NCBI RefSeq assembly: GCF_005047635.1 | Contig: NZ_SUKC01000002.1 | Location: 310,001-374,000 of the forward strand | Length of the DNA: 64,000 nucleotides | Reading direction: 5' to 3' | Source: Arthrobacter sp. CAU 1506 | GTDB lineage: Bacteria > Actinomycetota > Actinomycetes > Actinomycetales > Micrococcaceae | Shown here: piece by piece, positions 53,760-62,896 of the stretch | Layout of the letters: each line of letters starts with the position of its first letter | Numbering within the stretch: position 1 is the first letter of the stretch | Made by a program: the position numbers and the translations under genes | The notes under the pieces: generated by a model | Told to the model about the DNA's origin: nothing | The model's input: only the letters and a program-made list of their open reading frames with translations | The model's database searches: none

Positions 53760-55244
53760 TCAGAGCCAGGCGGCTTCCGACGGCGCGCCGTCAATCCAGC
53801 CGACAGGAACGCCCAGGGTGTTGACGGTCTTCGGAGTGCTGGTGAGCCGGCTTCCGGTCACGGCCAGACCGTCGGGAACTACAACGCGCTGCACGGCCTG
53901 TACCCAGCGGTCCGTGTCCTCGGCCTTACGCCCGGCGTCCACGGCCAGCCAGATCTGGTCCGCTCCCAGGGCGGGCAGGATCGCAAGCATCTGGAGGGGC
54001 GGCGTCAGCGTGTTGCCCAGGCCAAACGCCACAAAGACGCTCTGTCCCCTTTCCACCCCGCGGGCGCGGGCACCGATGGCGCTGTTGCGGTCCTGCACCG
54101 GACGCCTGACGTCAGCAGCGTGCGAGCCGGCCATCCTGACCATGTTCCCGCCGCTGGAGATCCAGTCCGCAGCCTCCGACGGCGCGCCGTTGACGGCAGG
54201 CGCGGCGGCGGCCATGGCGTTGGCGGCCTCCAAGGCATTGCTTCCCTGGCCGATCACCAGCACCAGGTCACCGGGCCCGTACAGCGGCGCCGGAATGTCC
54301 GACACTGCGGCCGACCCCGGCCCCGTAACCTGTCTCGCCTCGTCCCGGTCCCCCGGTCCTGCCGCCGGCAAGATGCCGCTGTCGACGACGGTGCCTGCCA
54401 CGACGTCCGGCTCGCCATCGGCGAGCCCCGGGCGGTGTGGCGCCGGTCCGGCGGCCTCCGGGTAGGCGCCCTGATGAGCCGTGGCGGACGCCGGGTTGGC
54501 CGCTGCAGTAGTTTCAACCGATGCACCGGCGGTGCCCGCCGCTTCGGCGTCGGATCCTTGGCCTTGCCCGGCCGCCGCTGACTCTGACGCGTCGTCGGGC
54601 TGTGGTTTCGGGTCGGTCCGCCGTCGGCCGAATCCGGGTCGTGCCGGACCATTCGCGGCACCCGTCGGCCCGGCACCCGGCGTCCCAGCACCCATCGGAG
54701 TGGCAACGGTCGGTGCGGCGCCCATCGGAGCGGCGCCAGACGCAATGACAGTCGACGCAGTGCCCGCTTCTGGGGTTCCCGCTTCCGGATGGCCCGCTTC
54801 CGGCCGCGCCATGCCCTGCGCGGCGACGTCGGTCCCGGGCTCCTCCAGTTTGGCACCCTTGGGCAGCCGGGTGGGCCGGGCGGTGTTGAACGTCAGGTTG
54901 TCCATGATTACCGCGAACTGGTCGGTATGCGTGGACACCTGCAGTTCGGGAGCCTTGCCGGGCAGCCGGGAGCCGTGCAATTGGGATTCGGCGAGCTCGG
55001 CGTCCGCCAGCAGCGCAGCGATGCCGGCGCGGGCCTTCTGGTCCAGCGCATGCTGTCCGCGCACGGACGGGGCAGGCAGTTCCACGGTGACTTCGTAGTG
55101 CTCCCGGGCGAAGAAGCCGCGGATGCCGCCGACCGTGACTTTCTCGGCGGCGACAATTTTCGCGTCGGGTCCGTGCTCGGCCAGTACTTGGGCTTTGAGC
55201 TCCTGCAGTGAAGCGCCCTTAAGCTGCAGCCGTCTGGCCGACAC
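53760..55244 (-). CDS. flhF: FlhF-like protein with degenerate GTPase domain
   Basis: 494 residues in three parts. Residues 1-55 match the FlhF N-terminus (LKGASLQELKAQVLAEHGPDAKIVAAEKV, GGIRGFFAREHYEVTV). About 125-320 is an Ala/Gly/Pro linker with PEAG-type repeats. About 322-494 has the order of an SRP-type G domain, but the P-loop is VIGQGSNALEAANAM without GK-T/S, DTAGR is VDAGRKAED, and TKLD is not recognisable. FlhF normally sets flagellar position and number by GTP binding; this one probably does not bind GTP. GTG 55244 overlaps the flhA end by 26 bases. The name is given by position and the N-terminus. Confidence 0.7.
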   Translation of the reverse strand: MSARRLQLKGASLQELKAQVLAEHGPDAKIVAAEKVTVGGIRGFFAREHYEVTVELPAPSVRGQHALDQKARAGIAALLADAELAESQLHGSRLPGKAPELQVSTHTDQFAVIMDNLTFNTARPTRLPKGAKLEEPGTDVAAQGMARPEAGHPEAGTPEAGTASTVIASGAAPMGAAPTVATPMGAGTPGAGPTGAANGPARPGFGRRRTDPKPQPDDASESAAAGQGQGSDAEAAGTAGASVETTAAANPASATAHQGAYPEAAGPAPHRPGLADGEPDVVAGTVVDSGILPAAGPGDRDEARQVTGPGSAAVSDIPAPLYGPGDLVLVIGQGSNALEAANAMAAAAPAVNGAPSEAADWISSGGNMVRMAGSHAADVRRPVQDRNSAIGARARGVERGQSVFVAFGLGNTLTPPLQMLAILPALGADQIWLAVDAGRKAEDTDRWVQAVQRVVVPDGLAVTGSRLTSTPKTVNTLGVPVGWIDGAPSEAAWL

Positions 55245-57273
55245 GCACTACCCCCACGGTCTCGATCTTCACATTCGCGGAGGTGACCTCCTGGTAGGAC
55301 AGTACCGGAAGTCCCCCGGCCTGCGCCGAGACCAGCCGGCGGATGGCCGGGCGCAACGCGGGCGCGCAGACCAACACTGCGGTGAGCCCGTTGGCTTCCA
55401 CCTTTTCCAGAGCATCCCGCAGCGACGCCAGCACGGCTTCGGTCCGGTCGGCCGAGAGCAGGATCTGCGTGCCCAGTTCGGATGGCCGCATGCCCTCCAG
55501 CATGGACTGCTCCAGCGTGGGATCGATCATGATGACCCGCAGCAGCTGCCCGTCCAGATACTGTGCGGTTAAGGCCGGCCCCAGAGCCTGCCGGGCGGCC
55601 TCGATCAGCCCCTCCGGATCGGTGGACGACTTGGCCTTGAGCGCCAGCGCTTCGTAGATACGCGGCAGGTCGTTGATCGGGATCTGCTCCGCCAGCAGCC
55701 CCTGCAGCACCCGCTGCACCTCGGCCAGCGAGAGCAGCGACGGCGTGAGTTCGTCGACGGCGGACGGGTTCACGGTCTTCACGCCTTCGGTCAGCACGCG
55801 CACGTCCTCGCGGGTGAGCAGCCGGGCCGCGTTGGCCGAGATCAGCGAGGACAGGTGGGTCACCAGAACCGAGACCCGGTCGATCACCGTGGCCCCGGTC
55901 ATCTCCGCGCTGTGCCGCATCTCCGCCGGCACCCACTTGCCGGCCAGGCCGAACACCGGCTCCACCGTCGCGATGCCCGGCAGCGAGTCCAGGTTGTCGC
56001 CCAGCGCCAGCACCTTGCCGGCCGGGGCCTCGCCGCGGCCGGTCTCCACACCGGCAATCCGGATCGCGTAGGTGGACATCGGCAGGTCGATGCTGTCGCG
56101 GGTGCGCACCGGGGGCACCACGATGCCCAGTTCCATCGCGATCTTCCGGCGCAAGGCCCTTACCCGTGCCAGCAGGTCGTCCGACGCACCGGAGACCAGG
56201 TCCACCAGGTCAGGTGCCAGCTGGATCTCCAGCGCATGCACCCGCATCTGCTCGATCAGGTCCTCGGTAGTCTCCGAAGCGGGAGCCGAGGGACCCGCTT
56301 CGGCGGCAGCGGCGTCGTCGTCCTTGGCTTTGGCCGCCTCCGATGCCTTGAGCCGTTGCGACATGAAAATCAGGAACGCGCCCACCAGGATGAACGGGAT
56401 CTTCGGCATGCCCGGGATCAGGGCCAGCAGAATGGCCGCGCCGCCGGCGATCATCAGCGCCTGGCGGGACTGGGTCAGCTGGTCGGACGCGTCCGAGCCC
56501 ATCTCCGAATCCGCGTTGGAACGGGTCACCACCATGCCGGTGGACACGGCCATCAGCAGCGCCGGGATCTGCGTGACCAGGCCGTCGCCGATGGTCAGCA
56601 GCGTGTAGGTGCTGACCGCCTCGCCGATCTCCATGCCGCGCTGCAGCATGCCGATGGCAATGCCGCCGACGATGTTGATGATGATAATGATGATGCCGGC
56701 GATCGCGTCGCCCTTGACGAACTTGGACGCACCGTCCATAGCGCCGTAGAAGTCTGCCTCGGCGGATACCGCCGCACGGCGTTCGCGGGCCTGCACGTCG
56801 GTGATCAGGCCGGCGTTGAGGTCGGCGTCGATCGCCATCTGCTTACCGGGCATCGCGTCCAGCGTGAAGCGCGCGCCCACCTCGGCCACGCGCTCGGCGC
56901 CCTTGGTGACCACCACAAACTGGATGACCACCAGGATCAGGAACACCACCGCACCGATGATGATCGACCCGCCCACGGCCACATGCCCGAAGGCCTCGAT
57001 CACCTGTCCGGCGTACCCGTCGCCCAGCACCAGCCGGGTCGACGCCACGTTCAGGCCCAGCCGGAACAGCGTGGCCACCAGCAGCAGCGACGGGAACACG
57101 GAGAAGTCCAGAGGCTTCTTCACGAACATGGTGGTCAGTAGGATCACCAGCGCCAGCAGAATGTTCACGATGATCAGCACATCCAGCAGCCCGGCCGGGA
57201 TGGGCACCACCAGTAGCAGGATGATGCCCACCACGCCCATGGGGACAGCGAGCTTGGAGAGGTTGCGGTTCAT
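55219..57273 (-). CDS. flhA: Flagellar export gate protein FlhA
   Basis: 684 residues, usual length. Eight helices in the first half; ITKGAERVAEVGARFTLDAMPGKQMAIDADLNAGL is the conserved cytoplasmic FHIPEP loop, and the cytosolic half ends with LSYQEV in the usual position. It forms the nonameric ring receiving chaperone-substrate complexes. Its ATG shares one base with the flhB TGA. Confidence 0.98.
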   Translation of the reverse strand: MNRNLSKLAVPMGVVGIILLLVVPIPAGLLDVLIIVNILLALVILLTTMFVKKPLDFSVFPSLLLVATLFRLGLNVASTRLVLGDGYAGQVIEAFGHVAVGGSIIIGAVVFLILVVIQFVVVTKGAERVAEVGARFTLDAMPGKQMAIDADLNAGLITDVQARERRAAVSAEADFYGAMDGASKFVKGDAIAGIIIIIINIVGGIAIGMLQRGMEIGEAVSTYTLLTIGDGLVTQIPALLMAVSTGMVVTRSNADSEMGSDASDQLTQSRQALMIAGGAAILLALIPGMPKIPFILVGAFLIFMSQRLKASEAAKAKDDDAAAAEAGPSAPASETTEDLIEQMRVHALEIQLAPDLVDLVSGASDDLLARVRALRRKIAMELGIVVPPVRTRDSIDLPMSTYAIRIAGVETGRGEAPAGKVLALGDNLDSLPGIATVEPVFGLAGKWVPAEMRHSAEMTGATVIDRVSVLVTHLSSLISANAARLLTREDVRVLTEGVKTVNPSAVDELTPSLLSLAEVQRVLQGLLAEQIPINDLPRIYEALALKAKSSTDPEGLIEAARQALGPALTAQYLDGQLLRVIMIDPTLEQSMLEGMRPSELGTQILLSADRTEAVLASLRDALEKVEANGLTAVLVCAPALRPAIRRLVSAQAGGLPVLSYQEVTSANVKIETVGVVRVGQTAAA

Positions 57274-58451
57274 CAGTCACCTCCAGGCGACGGTAGGGAC
57301 AAGGCACGTCGGCCCTGCGGGGTTGCAGCATGGGCGGCAGCATCGGCATCGGTCATCGCCGGTTCCGCCATAGTGTGGACGCCTGCGGCCGCGCTGGCCG
57401 AGGTGCCGCGGGCCTTCAGGCTCATCACGAAGGCCAGCACGCGGGCCACGGCGTTGTAGAGCTCCAACGGGATTTCCTGCCCGATCTCGCAGGCCGCGTG
57501 CAGGGCCCGCGCCAGCGGCACATCACGGACCACCGGCACCTGGGTGGTCTCCGCCTCCTCACGGATGCGGGCCGCAATGATGCCGGCTCCCTTGGCCACC
57601 ACGCGCGGCGCGGATTTGCCCGGTTCGTATTTCAGCGCCACCGCGTAGTGCGTCGGGTTCACCAGCACGACGTCGGAGCCGCCTACCGCGGCAATCATGC
57701 GGTTCCGGCTCATCGCCAACTGCCGCGAGCGCCGCTGCGACTTGATCAGCGGATCGCCTTCGGAGTTCTTGTTCTCGTCCCGGACTTCCTTCTTGGTCAT
57801 CCGGGTCTTCTTCCGGTTGCGCCGGATCACCACCATCACGTCCAGTGCGGCCAGGATGAGTCCGGCGATGATCGCCGTCTGCAGCAGTCCGACGGTGCCG
57901 GCGCCGGCGGCGTCCAGCAGTGAGGACACCGAGAGCCCGCCGGCGGTCATCAGTACCGGCACCAGCCCCTGCACCACAAAGTAGAGGGCAAGCCCCACCA
58001 CGACGGTCTTCAGCAGCGCCTTCACGCCCTGCCAGAGCGCCTGCATGCCGAACACCTTTTTAAGCCCGTTGACCAGGTTGAACTGCTGGGTTTCCGGCTT
58101 GAACTTCTTCCAGTGGATGCCGCCCTGCAGCGCCGCGCCGGCCACGATCACCGCGACCACGGCCAGGAACATCGGCGTGAGCGTGTACATGATGGTGCCC
58201 AGCCCGTCCTCCAGCGCCTTGACCACCAGACCGGGATCCGGCGACGCGATCATCCGCGTGACGGTGAACATCTGGTCGGTGCCGGCCTGCGAGGCCCGAT
58301 CGATGGTCATCGGCAGCATCACGGCCGCGGCGCCGATGCCCAGCCAGGCCGTCAGGTCCTGGGACTTGGAGAGCTGGCCCTTTTGGCGGACTTCCTTCAG
58401 CCGCTTGGGAGTGGCTTGTTCTGTCCGTTCTTCGGAAGTTTCCTGCGACAC
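57273..58451 (-). CDS. flhB: Flagellar export switch protein FlhB
   Basis: 392 residues. ERTEQATPKRLKEVRQKGQ at the start, four helices, and the autocleavage motif NPTH in VVLVNPTHYAVALKYE (about residue 270). Cleavage between Asn and Pro switches export from hook to filament. A tail of about 45 residues after ALHAACEIGQEIPLELYNAVA is Ala-rich and not conserved. GTG start directly abuts the fliR stop. Confidence 0.97.
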   Translation of the reverse strand: MSQETSEERTEQATPKRLKEVRQKGQLSKSQDLTAWLGIGAAAVMLPMTIDRASQAGTDQMFTVTRMIASPDPGLVVKALEDGLGTIMYTLTPMFLAVVAVIVAGAALQGGIHWKKFKPETQQFNLVNGLKKVFGMQALWQGVKALLKTVVVGLALYFVVQGLVPVLMTAGGLSVSSLLDAAGAGTVGLLQTAIIAGLILAALDVMVVIRRNRKKTRMTKKEVRDENKNSEGDPLIKSQRRSRQLAMSRNRMIAAVGGSDVVLVNPTHYAVALKYEPGKSAPRVVAKGAGIIAARIREEAETTQVPVVRDVPLARALHAACEIGQEIPLELYNAVARVLAFVMSLKARGTSASAAAGVHTMAEPAMTDADAAAHAATPQGRRALSLPSPGGD

Positions 58452-59210
58452 CTAGCCCACCCCCGTCAGCGCTGTCACGGCCTGGCCGGCCAGCGAGGAG
58501 ACGATCCGCGGCAGCGCCACGAACACCACGCCGCCCAGCATCAGGGTCAGGAAGATTTTCAAGGGAAAGCCCAGCGCAAACGCGTTCAGCGCCGGGGCCA
58601 CGCGGGTGAGCAGGCCCAGGCCGGCGTCGGCCAGGAACAGCACCACCAGCAGCGGCCCGGCGATCTGCACCGCGGCCAGGAACATCTGGGTCACGCCGGT
58701 GATCATCAGCTGCACCGGTTCGGTCAGGTCCACTCCCCCGGCCAGCGGCAGCGCGGTGAAGCTGCGAGCCAGCCCGCCGATGATCAGTTGGTAGCCGTCG
58801 GAGGCGAAGAGCAGCGCCAGCGCGGCCATTTGGAACAGCCGGGTGAACTGCGCGCCGTTGACCATGGACTGCGGATCGAACGCCTGCGCCATCGAGAAAC
58901 CGCCGAACAGGTCGATCAGTGTGCCCGCGGATTGCACCGCAGAGAAGACCAGGAACACCAGGAAACCCAGCAGCGCGCCCACCAGGATCTCCAGCACCAG
59001 GGCGCCGAAAAACCCGGCGGTGTCCAGCGGCTCGTACCCGTTGACCACCCGCGGCGACACCGCCAAGGCCAGCCCGACGCCGAGCATGGCCTTGACCCGG
59101 GCCGGAATGGCTCCGTACGAAAACGGCGGGGCAATGAGCAGGAACGCCACCATGCGGACTCCTGCCAGCATGGTGGCCTCGATCCACGCTTGGTCAAGCG
59201 GGATGTTCAT
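58452..59210 (-). CDS. fliR: Flagellar export gate protein FliR
   Basis: 252 residues of hydrophobic helices with MLAGVRMVAFLLIAPPF, VKAMLGVGLALAVSP and GFSMAQAFDPQSM, a well-conserved FliR motif, then the C-terminal ALNAFALGFPLKIFLTLM. It forms the export gate with FliP and FliQ. The ATG overlaps the fliQ stop by one base. Confidence 0.96.
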   Translation of the reverse strand: MNIPLDQAWIEATMLAGVRMVAFLLIAPPFSYGAIPARVKAMLGVGLALAVSPRVVNGYEPLDTAGFFGALVLEILVGALLGFLVFLVFSAVQSAGTLIDLFGGFSMAQAFDPQSMVNGAQFTRLFQMAALALLFASDGYQLIIGGLARSFTALPLAGGVDLTEPVQLMITGVTQMFLAAVQIAGPLLVVLFLADAGLGLLTRVAPALNAFALGFPLKIFLTLMLGGVVFVALPRIVSSLAGQAVTALTGVG

Positions 59211-59485
59211 TATCCGCCGCCGAGCAGGCCGGGGATTTTCTCGAACATTTCCTGGGTGAAGGAGACCATCTCGGAGATCATCCAGTGTCCGCAGATGAGC
59301 AGTGCCACCGCCACGGCAACCGCCTTGGGCACGAAGGAGAGCGTAATTTCCTGGATCTGCGTCATGGACTGCACCAAGGAGACGGCGAAGCCCACCACCA
59401 GCGCGGTGACCAGCACGGGTGCGGAGAGCTTGGCGGCGATCAGCAGGCCCTGCAGGCCGATGTCCAGGACGGCGTTTGTATCCAC
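59210..59485 (-). CDS. fliQ: Flagellar export gate protein FliQ
   Basis: 91 residues, two helices: LLIAAKLSAPVLVTALVVGFAVSLVQSMTQIQE and LSFVPKAVAVAVALLICGHWM, both FliQ signatures. Four to five copies join FliP and FliR. GTG start at 59485, 2 bases after the fliP stop. Confidence 0.96.
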   Translation of the reverse strand: MDTNAVLDIGLQGLLIAAKLSAPVLVTALVVGFAVSLVQSMTQIQEITLSFVPKAVAVAVALLICGHWMISEMVSFTQEMFEKIPGLLGGG

Positions 59486-59487
59486 AG

Positions 59488-60357
59488 CTAGGTACCGTAA
59501 CTTCCGACCAGGGCGGTGATGATCAGGCCCCAGCCATCCACCAGCACGAAGAGCAGGATCTTGAACGGCAGCGAGATCATCACCGGCGGGAGCATCATCA
59601 TGCCCATGGACATCAGCGCCGAGGCGACCACCAGGTCGATCACCAGGAACGGCACGAAGATCACGAACCCGATGATGAACGCGGCACGCAGTTCCGAAAT
59701 CATGAAGGCCGGAATCAGGGTCTGCAGCGGCACTTCCTCCGGGTTGGCCGGGTTGGGCATGTCCGCCGCCCGCATCATCAGCGCCAGATCTTCTTGCCGG
59801 GTGTGCGCCAGCATGAAGTTCTGCAGCGGTGCGGCAGCGGCCGAGACCGCATCGGTGAATGTCTCGGTTCCTTCCATGTACGGTTGCACGCCGAGCTCGT
59901 TCACCTGGGTCAGCACCGGCCACATGATGAACAAGGACAGGAACAGTGCCAGCCCGGCGAGCACCTGGTTCGGCGGGATCGACGGCAGCGACAGGGCGTT
60001 CCGGGTCATCGCCAGCACCACGAAGATCTTGGTGAACGACGTCATCATCAGCAGCAGTGCCGGGGCCACCGACAGCAACGTGATGCCCAGCAGCGTGATG
60101 ACCGCCGACGACGGGGTGCCGTTGGGACCGTTGATCTCCACCGAGAAGCCGCCGTCACCGTCCGGTGAACCCGGCTCCGTGGGCGCCAAAGGGTCAATCG
60201 GAGGTACAGGCGCGACTGGCGATGCGAAAGCTGAAGGAGCGTTGAGGAGCGCGGCAGCTACGGCAAAAAGCACTGCCAGCAGTAGTGCCAGGAGTGCTGT
60301 GGTGGCCAGACGGGGCCAGCGGCCTGCCGTGAGGGCCGGAGTGCCGGTGGTGCTCAA
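59488..60357 (-). CDS. fliP: Flagellar export gate protein FliP
   Basis: 289 residues from TTG 60357. A signal-like helix (about 15-40), a Pro-rich linker, then the FliP core: LLMMTSFTKIFVVLAMTRNAL, NQVLAGLALFLSLFIMWPV, and the C-terminal PAFMISELRAAFIIGFVIFVPF. FliP is the pentamer at the gate entrance and is made with a cleaved signal peptide in some bacteria. TTG overlaps the fliO TGA, as treZ overlaps treY; a GTG at 60399 would add 14 residues. Confidence 0.93.
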   Translation of the reverse strand: MSTTGTPALTAGRWPRLATTALLALLLAVLFAVAAALLNAPSAFASPVAPVPPIDPLAPTEPGSPDGDGGFSVEINGPNGTPSSAVITLLGITLLSVAPALLLMMTSFTKIFVVLAMTRNALSLPSIPPNQVLAGLALFLSLFIMWPVLTQVNELGVQPYMEGTETFTDAVSAAAAPLQNFMLAHTRQEDLALMMRAADMPNPANPEEVPLQTLIPAFMISELRAAFIIGFVIFVPFLVIDLVVASALMSMGMMMLPPVMISLPFKILLFVLVDGWGLIITALVGSYGT

Positions 60358-61292
60358 CGCGAACGGACCTGCTTCAGCGCTTCGGCCGTCTGCTTCCACG
60401 TGGACGGAGAAAGGATGGATCCTGCCAACGGGGAGTCCGGCACCTGATCCTGCCAGCTGGCCGACCGGGATGCGCGGCGGCCGGTGCGCTCGGAACGGCG
60501 CCCGCCGTCGATCGGGTACAGCCCGGCGTGCCGCAGCGGAATCACGTCGGTGTCCTGGCTCGGTTCTTCGAATGCTGGGCCGTCGAGTTCCTGGTCGCCC
60601 ATCGACTGGTCGTAGCCGTACGTGTCCGTCTCCACCGGTTGCGGTTGCGCTGCGGCACGACGCGCCGCGCGGCGCGGGAGGTCGAAGGATCCGGCAGCGG
60701 GTGCTGCGGAGGAGCCGGCCACCGCGGCATCAAACACGTTGGCAGGACCGGCGGCATCGCGCGAGGCAGAGCCTCCGGTTCGGCCGTTGCCGGCAGCGAA
60801 GCCATGGGCACCGTCCGTGAAATCGGCACCGGCGGCAGGTGCCGCGGCACGGCGTGGCGAGGCACCGCCGTCGTACTGGGCTGATGTCTGGGCTGCTGCC
60901 CGGTCAGTGGCCATCGCACGCGAAGGGGCGCGGCCTGCGGTTTGGCCCTTGCCGGCGGCACGGCCGGTGGCCGCTTCCAGCAGCCGGGCGAAGCTGTCCG
61001 AAGCGGTCTGCGAGGCCCGGTGGGATGGCTGCGCCTCTTCCTCCGCCGGAGCCTCGCGGGTGTCGAGTACACTCACGGCCTGGTCGGTCACGCCCAGCAG
61101 GAAGCGCTGGCCGTCGGCATCCACCACCACAACCGAAGCCTTCGGCCCGATGGTTTGACGTTCCACCACACGCACCAGCTTGCGCGCGCCGGTGCGGGCG
61201 CCGCGGCTGAAGCGGCGCTGCAGCACCCAGAGCAGTCCGAGCACCACGGCCAGCGAGAGCGCTACCCGCAGTGCAAGGACCACGGTCTCCAT
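60354..61292 (-). CDS. fliO: Flagellar biosynthetic protein FliO with long disordered tail
   Basis: 312 residues against about 100-150 in most FliO proteins. One N-terminal helix (VVLALRVALSLAVVLGLLWVLQ) and the small FliO domain with VRVVERQTIGPKASVVVVDADGQRFLLGVTDQAVSVL (about 40-77). Everything after about 85 is Ala/Arg/Gly/Ser-rich and likely unfolded. FliO assists FliP assembly. It is adjacent to fliN with no gap. Confidence 0.9.
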   Translation of the reverse strand: METVVLALRVALSLAVVLGLLWVLQRRFSRGARTGARKLVRVVERQTIGPKASVVVVDADGQRFLLGVTDQAVSVLDTREAPAEEEAQPSHRASQTASDSFARLLEAATGRAAGKGQTAGRAPSRAMATDRAAAQTSAQYDGGASPRRAAAPAAGADFTDGAHGFAAGNGRTGGSASRDAAGPANVFDAAVAGSSAAPAAGSFDLPRRAARRAAAQPQPVETDTYGYDQSMGDQELDGPAFEEPSQDTDVIPLRHAGLYPIDGGRRSERTGRRASRSASWQDQVPDSPLAGSILSPSTWKQTAEALKQVRSR

Positions 61293-61991
61293 TTAGAGAA
61301 GTCCTTCGGGCACATCGAGGATCTTGGTGATGCGCACGGCGTAGTCCTGGTCGACGACGACGACCTCGCCATGCGCAATCAGGCGGCCGTTGAGCAGCAC
61401 ATCTGCGGGGGCACCGGCCGAGCGATCCAGTTCAATCACGCCGCCCGGTTCCAGGTTCAGCACATCGCGCACCGACATCCGGGTCCGGCCGATCTCCACG
61501 GTCAACGCCATCTCCACGTTGTTGATGCGCCCCAGCTTGGCCAGCACGGACTCGTCCACACCGTTGCCCGCATGATTCTCGCGCAGCCGGATGGCGAACC
61601 AGCCGCCTGCCTCGCCGTCTCCGCCGGTGAGCTTGAAGACTGCGGCTTCCGGGTCGGAGAACAACGCCGCGGCGTTGGCCACGTGGGCCTCCCCCAGCAC
61701 GCCGGCGCCGAGCACCGACGTGGCCGCTTCCAGCGCCGGGCGCAGCAGGTCCGCGGCGGAAACCAGCGGGGAATCGGTACCGGCGGCCGCGGCCAGCGCG
61801 GCCTGATCGGCCACCACCAGCGCCACATCGGCGGACGTGCCGCCCACGAAAGAACCGACGACGGCGGAGGCCACCTGCCCGGGCAACGGCCCGCCCTCGT
61901 CCTGGCGGACCGCGTACAGCGGAGTGTTGGTGGGCAGCAGCCCCAGGAGCGCGTCGGCGGCAGCAGCCTGCAGGGTCTGGGTCTGTGTCAT
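61293..61991 (-). CDS. fliN: Flagellar motor switch protein FliN with extended N-terminal domain
   Basis: 232 residues. The C-terminal surface-presentation domain holds VEMALTVEIGRTRMSVRDVLNLEPGGVIELDR and the FliN end VVVDQDYAVRITKIL. The first 140 residues are unrelated to E. coli FliN and resemble a CheC/FliY-like extension, though no phosphatase motif (E-x3-N) is clear. It forms the lower C-ring. ATG 61991 overlaps the fliM stop by 4 bases. Confidence 0.94.
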   Translation of the reverse strand: MTQTQTLQAAAADALLGLLPTNTPLYAVRQDEGGPLPGQVASAVVGSFVGGTSADVALVVADQAALAAAAGTDSPLVSAADLLRPALEAATSVLGAGVLGEAHVANAAALFSDPEAAVFKLTGGDGEAGGWFAIRLRENHAGNGVDESVLAKLGRINNVEMALTVEIGRTRMSVRDVLNLEPGGVIELDRSAGAPADVLLNGRLIAHGEVVVVDQDYAVRITKILDVPEGLL

Positions 61992-62896
61992 CGGGCATTC
62001 TCCTCGGTTGTAACAATGACTCCGGCCAAGCGGTTGCCGTTGGCGCCGACGGCGGCATGGGCCAGACATTCGCCGTTGATGGCAACATCCAGCGGACGGT
62101 GCTGCGGGTGCGGCAGCGGCAGCAGGTCCCCGATCGACAGGTCAAGGACCTGGCCAGGACGGACCCGCATGGGGGCAAACTGCAGTGACACATCCACGGG
62201 GATCTGCACCAGCTGGGTCTCGAGCAGTTTGCGGGCGTTGGCAGGGCTGCTCAAGGCGAACGAATCGCGCAATTGGGTCAGCAGCACCTCGGCCGGGATG
62301 GCCACCGTGGCCGGTGCGGCCAGATCGCCCACGCGGATCTCGAACGTCGCCACGATCATCAGGTCGTTCGTGGCGGCCGCCTGGGCGAACTGCGAGTTGT
62401 AGTGGATCTGGTCCAGGCTGATCGGCGTGGTCAGCAGCGAGCCGAGGGAGTAGCGCAGGTCCTCCAGCGCATCTTCCATCAGCCGGCTGACCAGGGCCTG
62501 TTCAATCTGGGTGAACTTGCGGTCCGGGTAGTTGTGGGTGCCGTTCCCGCCCAGCATGTGGTCCACCCAGGTCATCGCGGCCTTGGTGGGGAACTGGATC
62601 ACCGCTTTTCCGGTGATGTCATCCAGGGCGCAGAGCACCATCGCGGTACTGGCCGGCAGCGAGGCCGCGTACTCGTCGTAGGTCTGCATCTGGACCTGCT
62701 CTGAGGTCACCGTGCAGATCACGCGGACCTTTGCGGTCAGCTGGGTGCCCCACTGGCGGGCGAAGGTTTCGAAGGCCAGTTCCAGCACGCGCGAGTGCTC
62801 GCGCGCCAGAGTGGTCGGCCTCCGGAAGTCGTACACTTCGACGGCTCTGGCCGGCTTTTCGGGCGCGCTAGATTGCACATGTTCCTGGACCGTCAC
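61988..62896 (-). CDS. fliM: Flagellar motor switch protein FliM
   Basis: 302 residues from GTG 62896. VEVYDFRRPTTLAREHSRVLELAFETFARQWGTQL begins the FliM middle domain, with MLGGNGTHN, the GG-x-G of the core, and a C-terminal FliN-like domain VQIPVDVSLQFAPMRV to the end. The usual LSQxEIDALL CheY-binding N-terminus of E. coli FliM is not present. A GTG at 62878 (AGGAA upstream) is an alternative. A sigma-28-like promoter ends 8 bases before GTG 62896. Confidence 0.95.
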   Translation of the reverse strand: MTVQEHVQSSAPEKPARAVEVYDFRRPTTLAREHSRVLELAFETFARQWGTQLTAKVRVICTVTSEQVQMQTYDEYAASLPASTAMVLCALDDITGKAVIQFPTKAAMTWVDHMLGGNGTHNYPDRKFTQIEQALVSRLMEDALEDLRYSLGSLLTTPISLDQIHYNSQFAQAAATNDLMIVATFEIRVGDLAAPATVAIPAEVLLTQLRDSFALSSPANARKLLETQLVQIPVDVSLQFAPMRVRPGQVLDLSIGDLLPLPHPQHRPLDVAINGECLAHAAVGANGNRLAGVIVTTEENAR

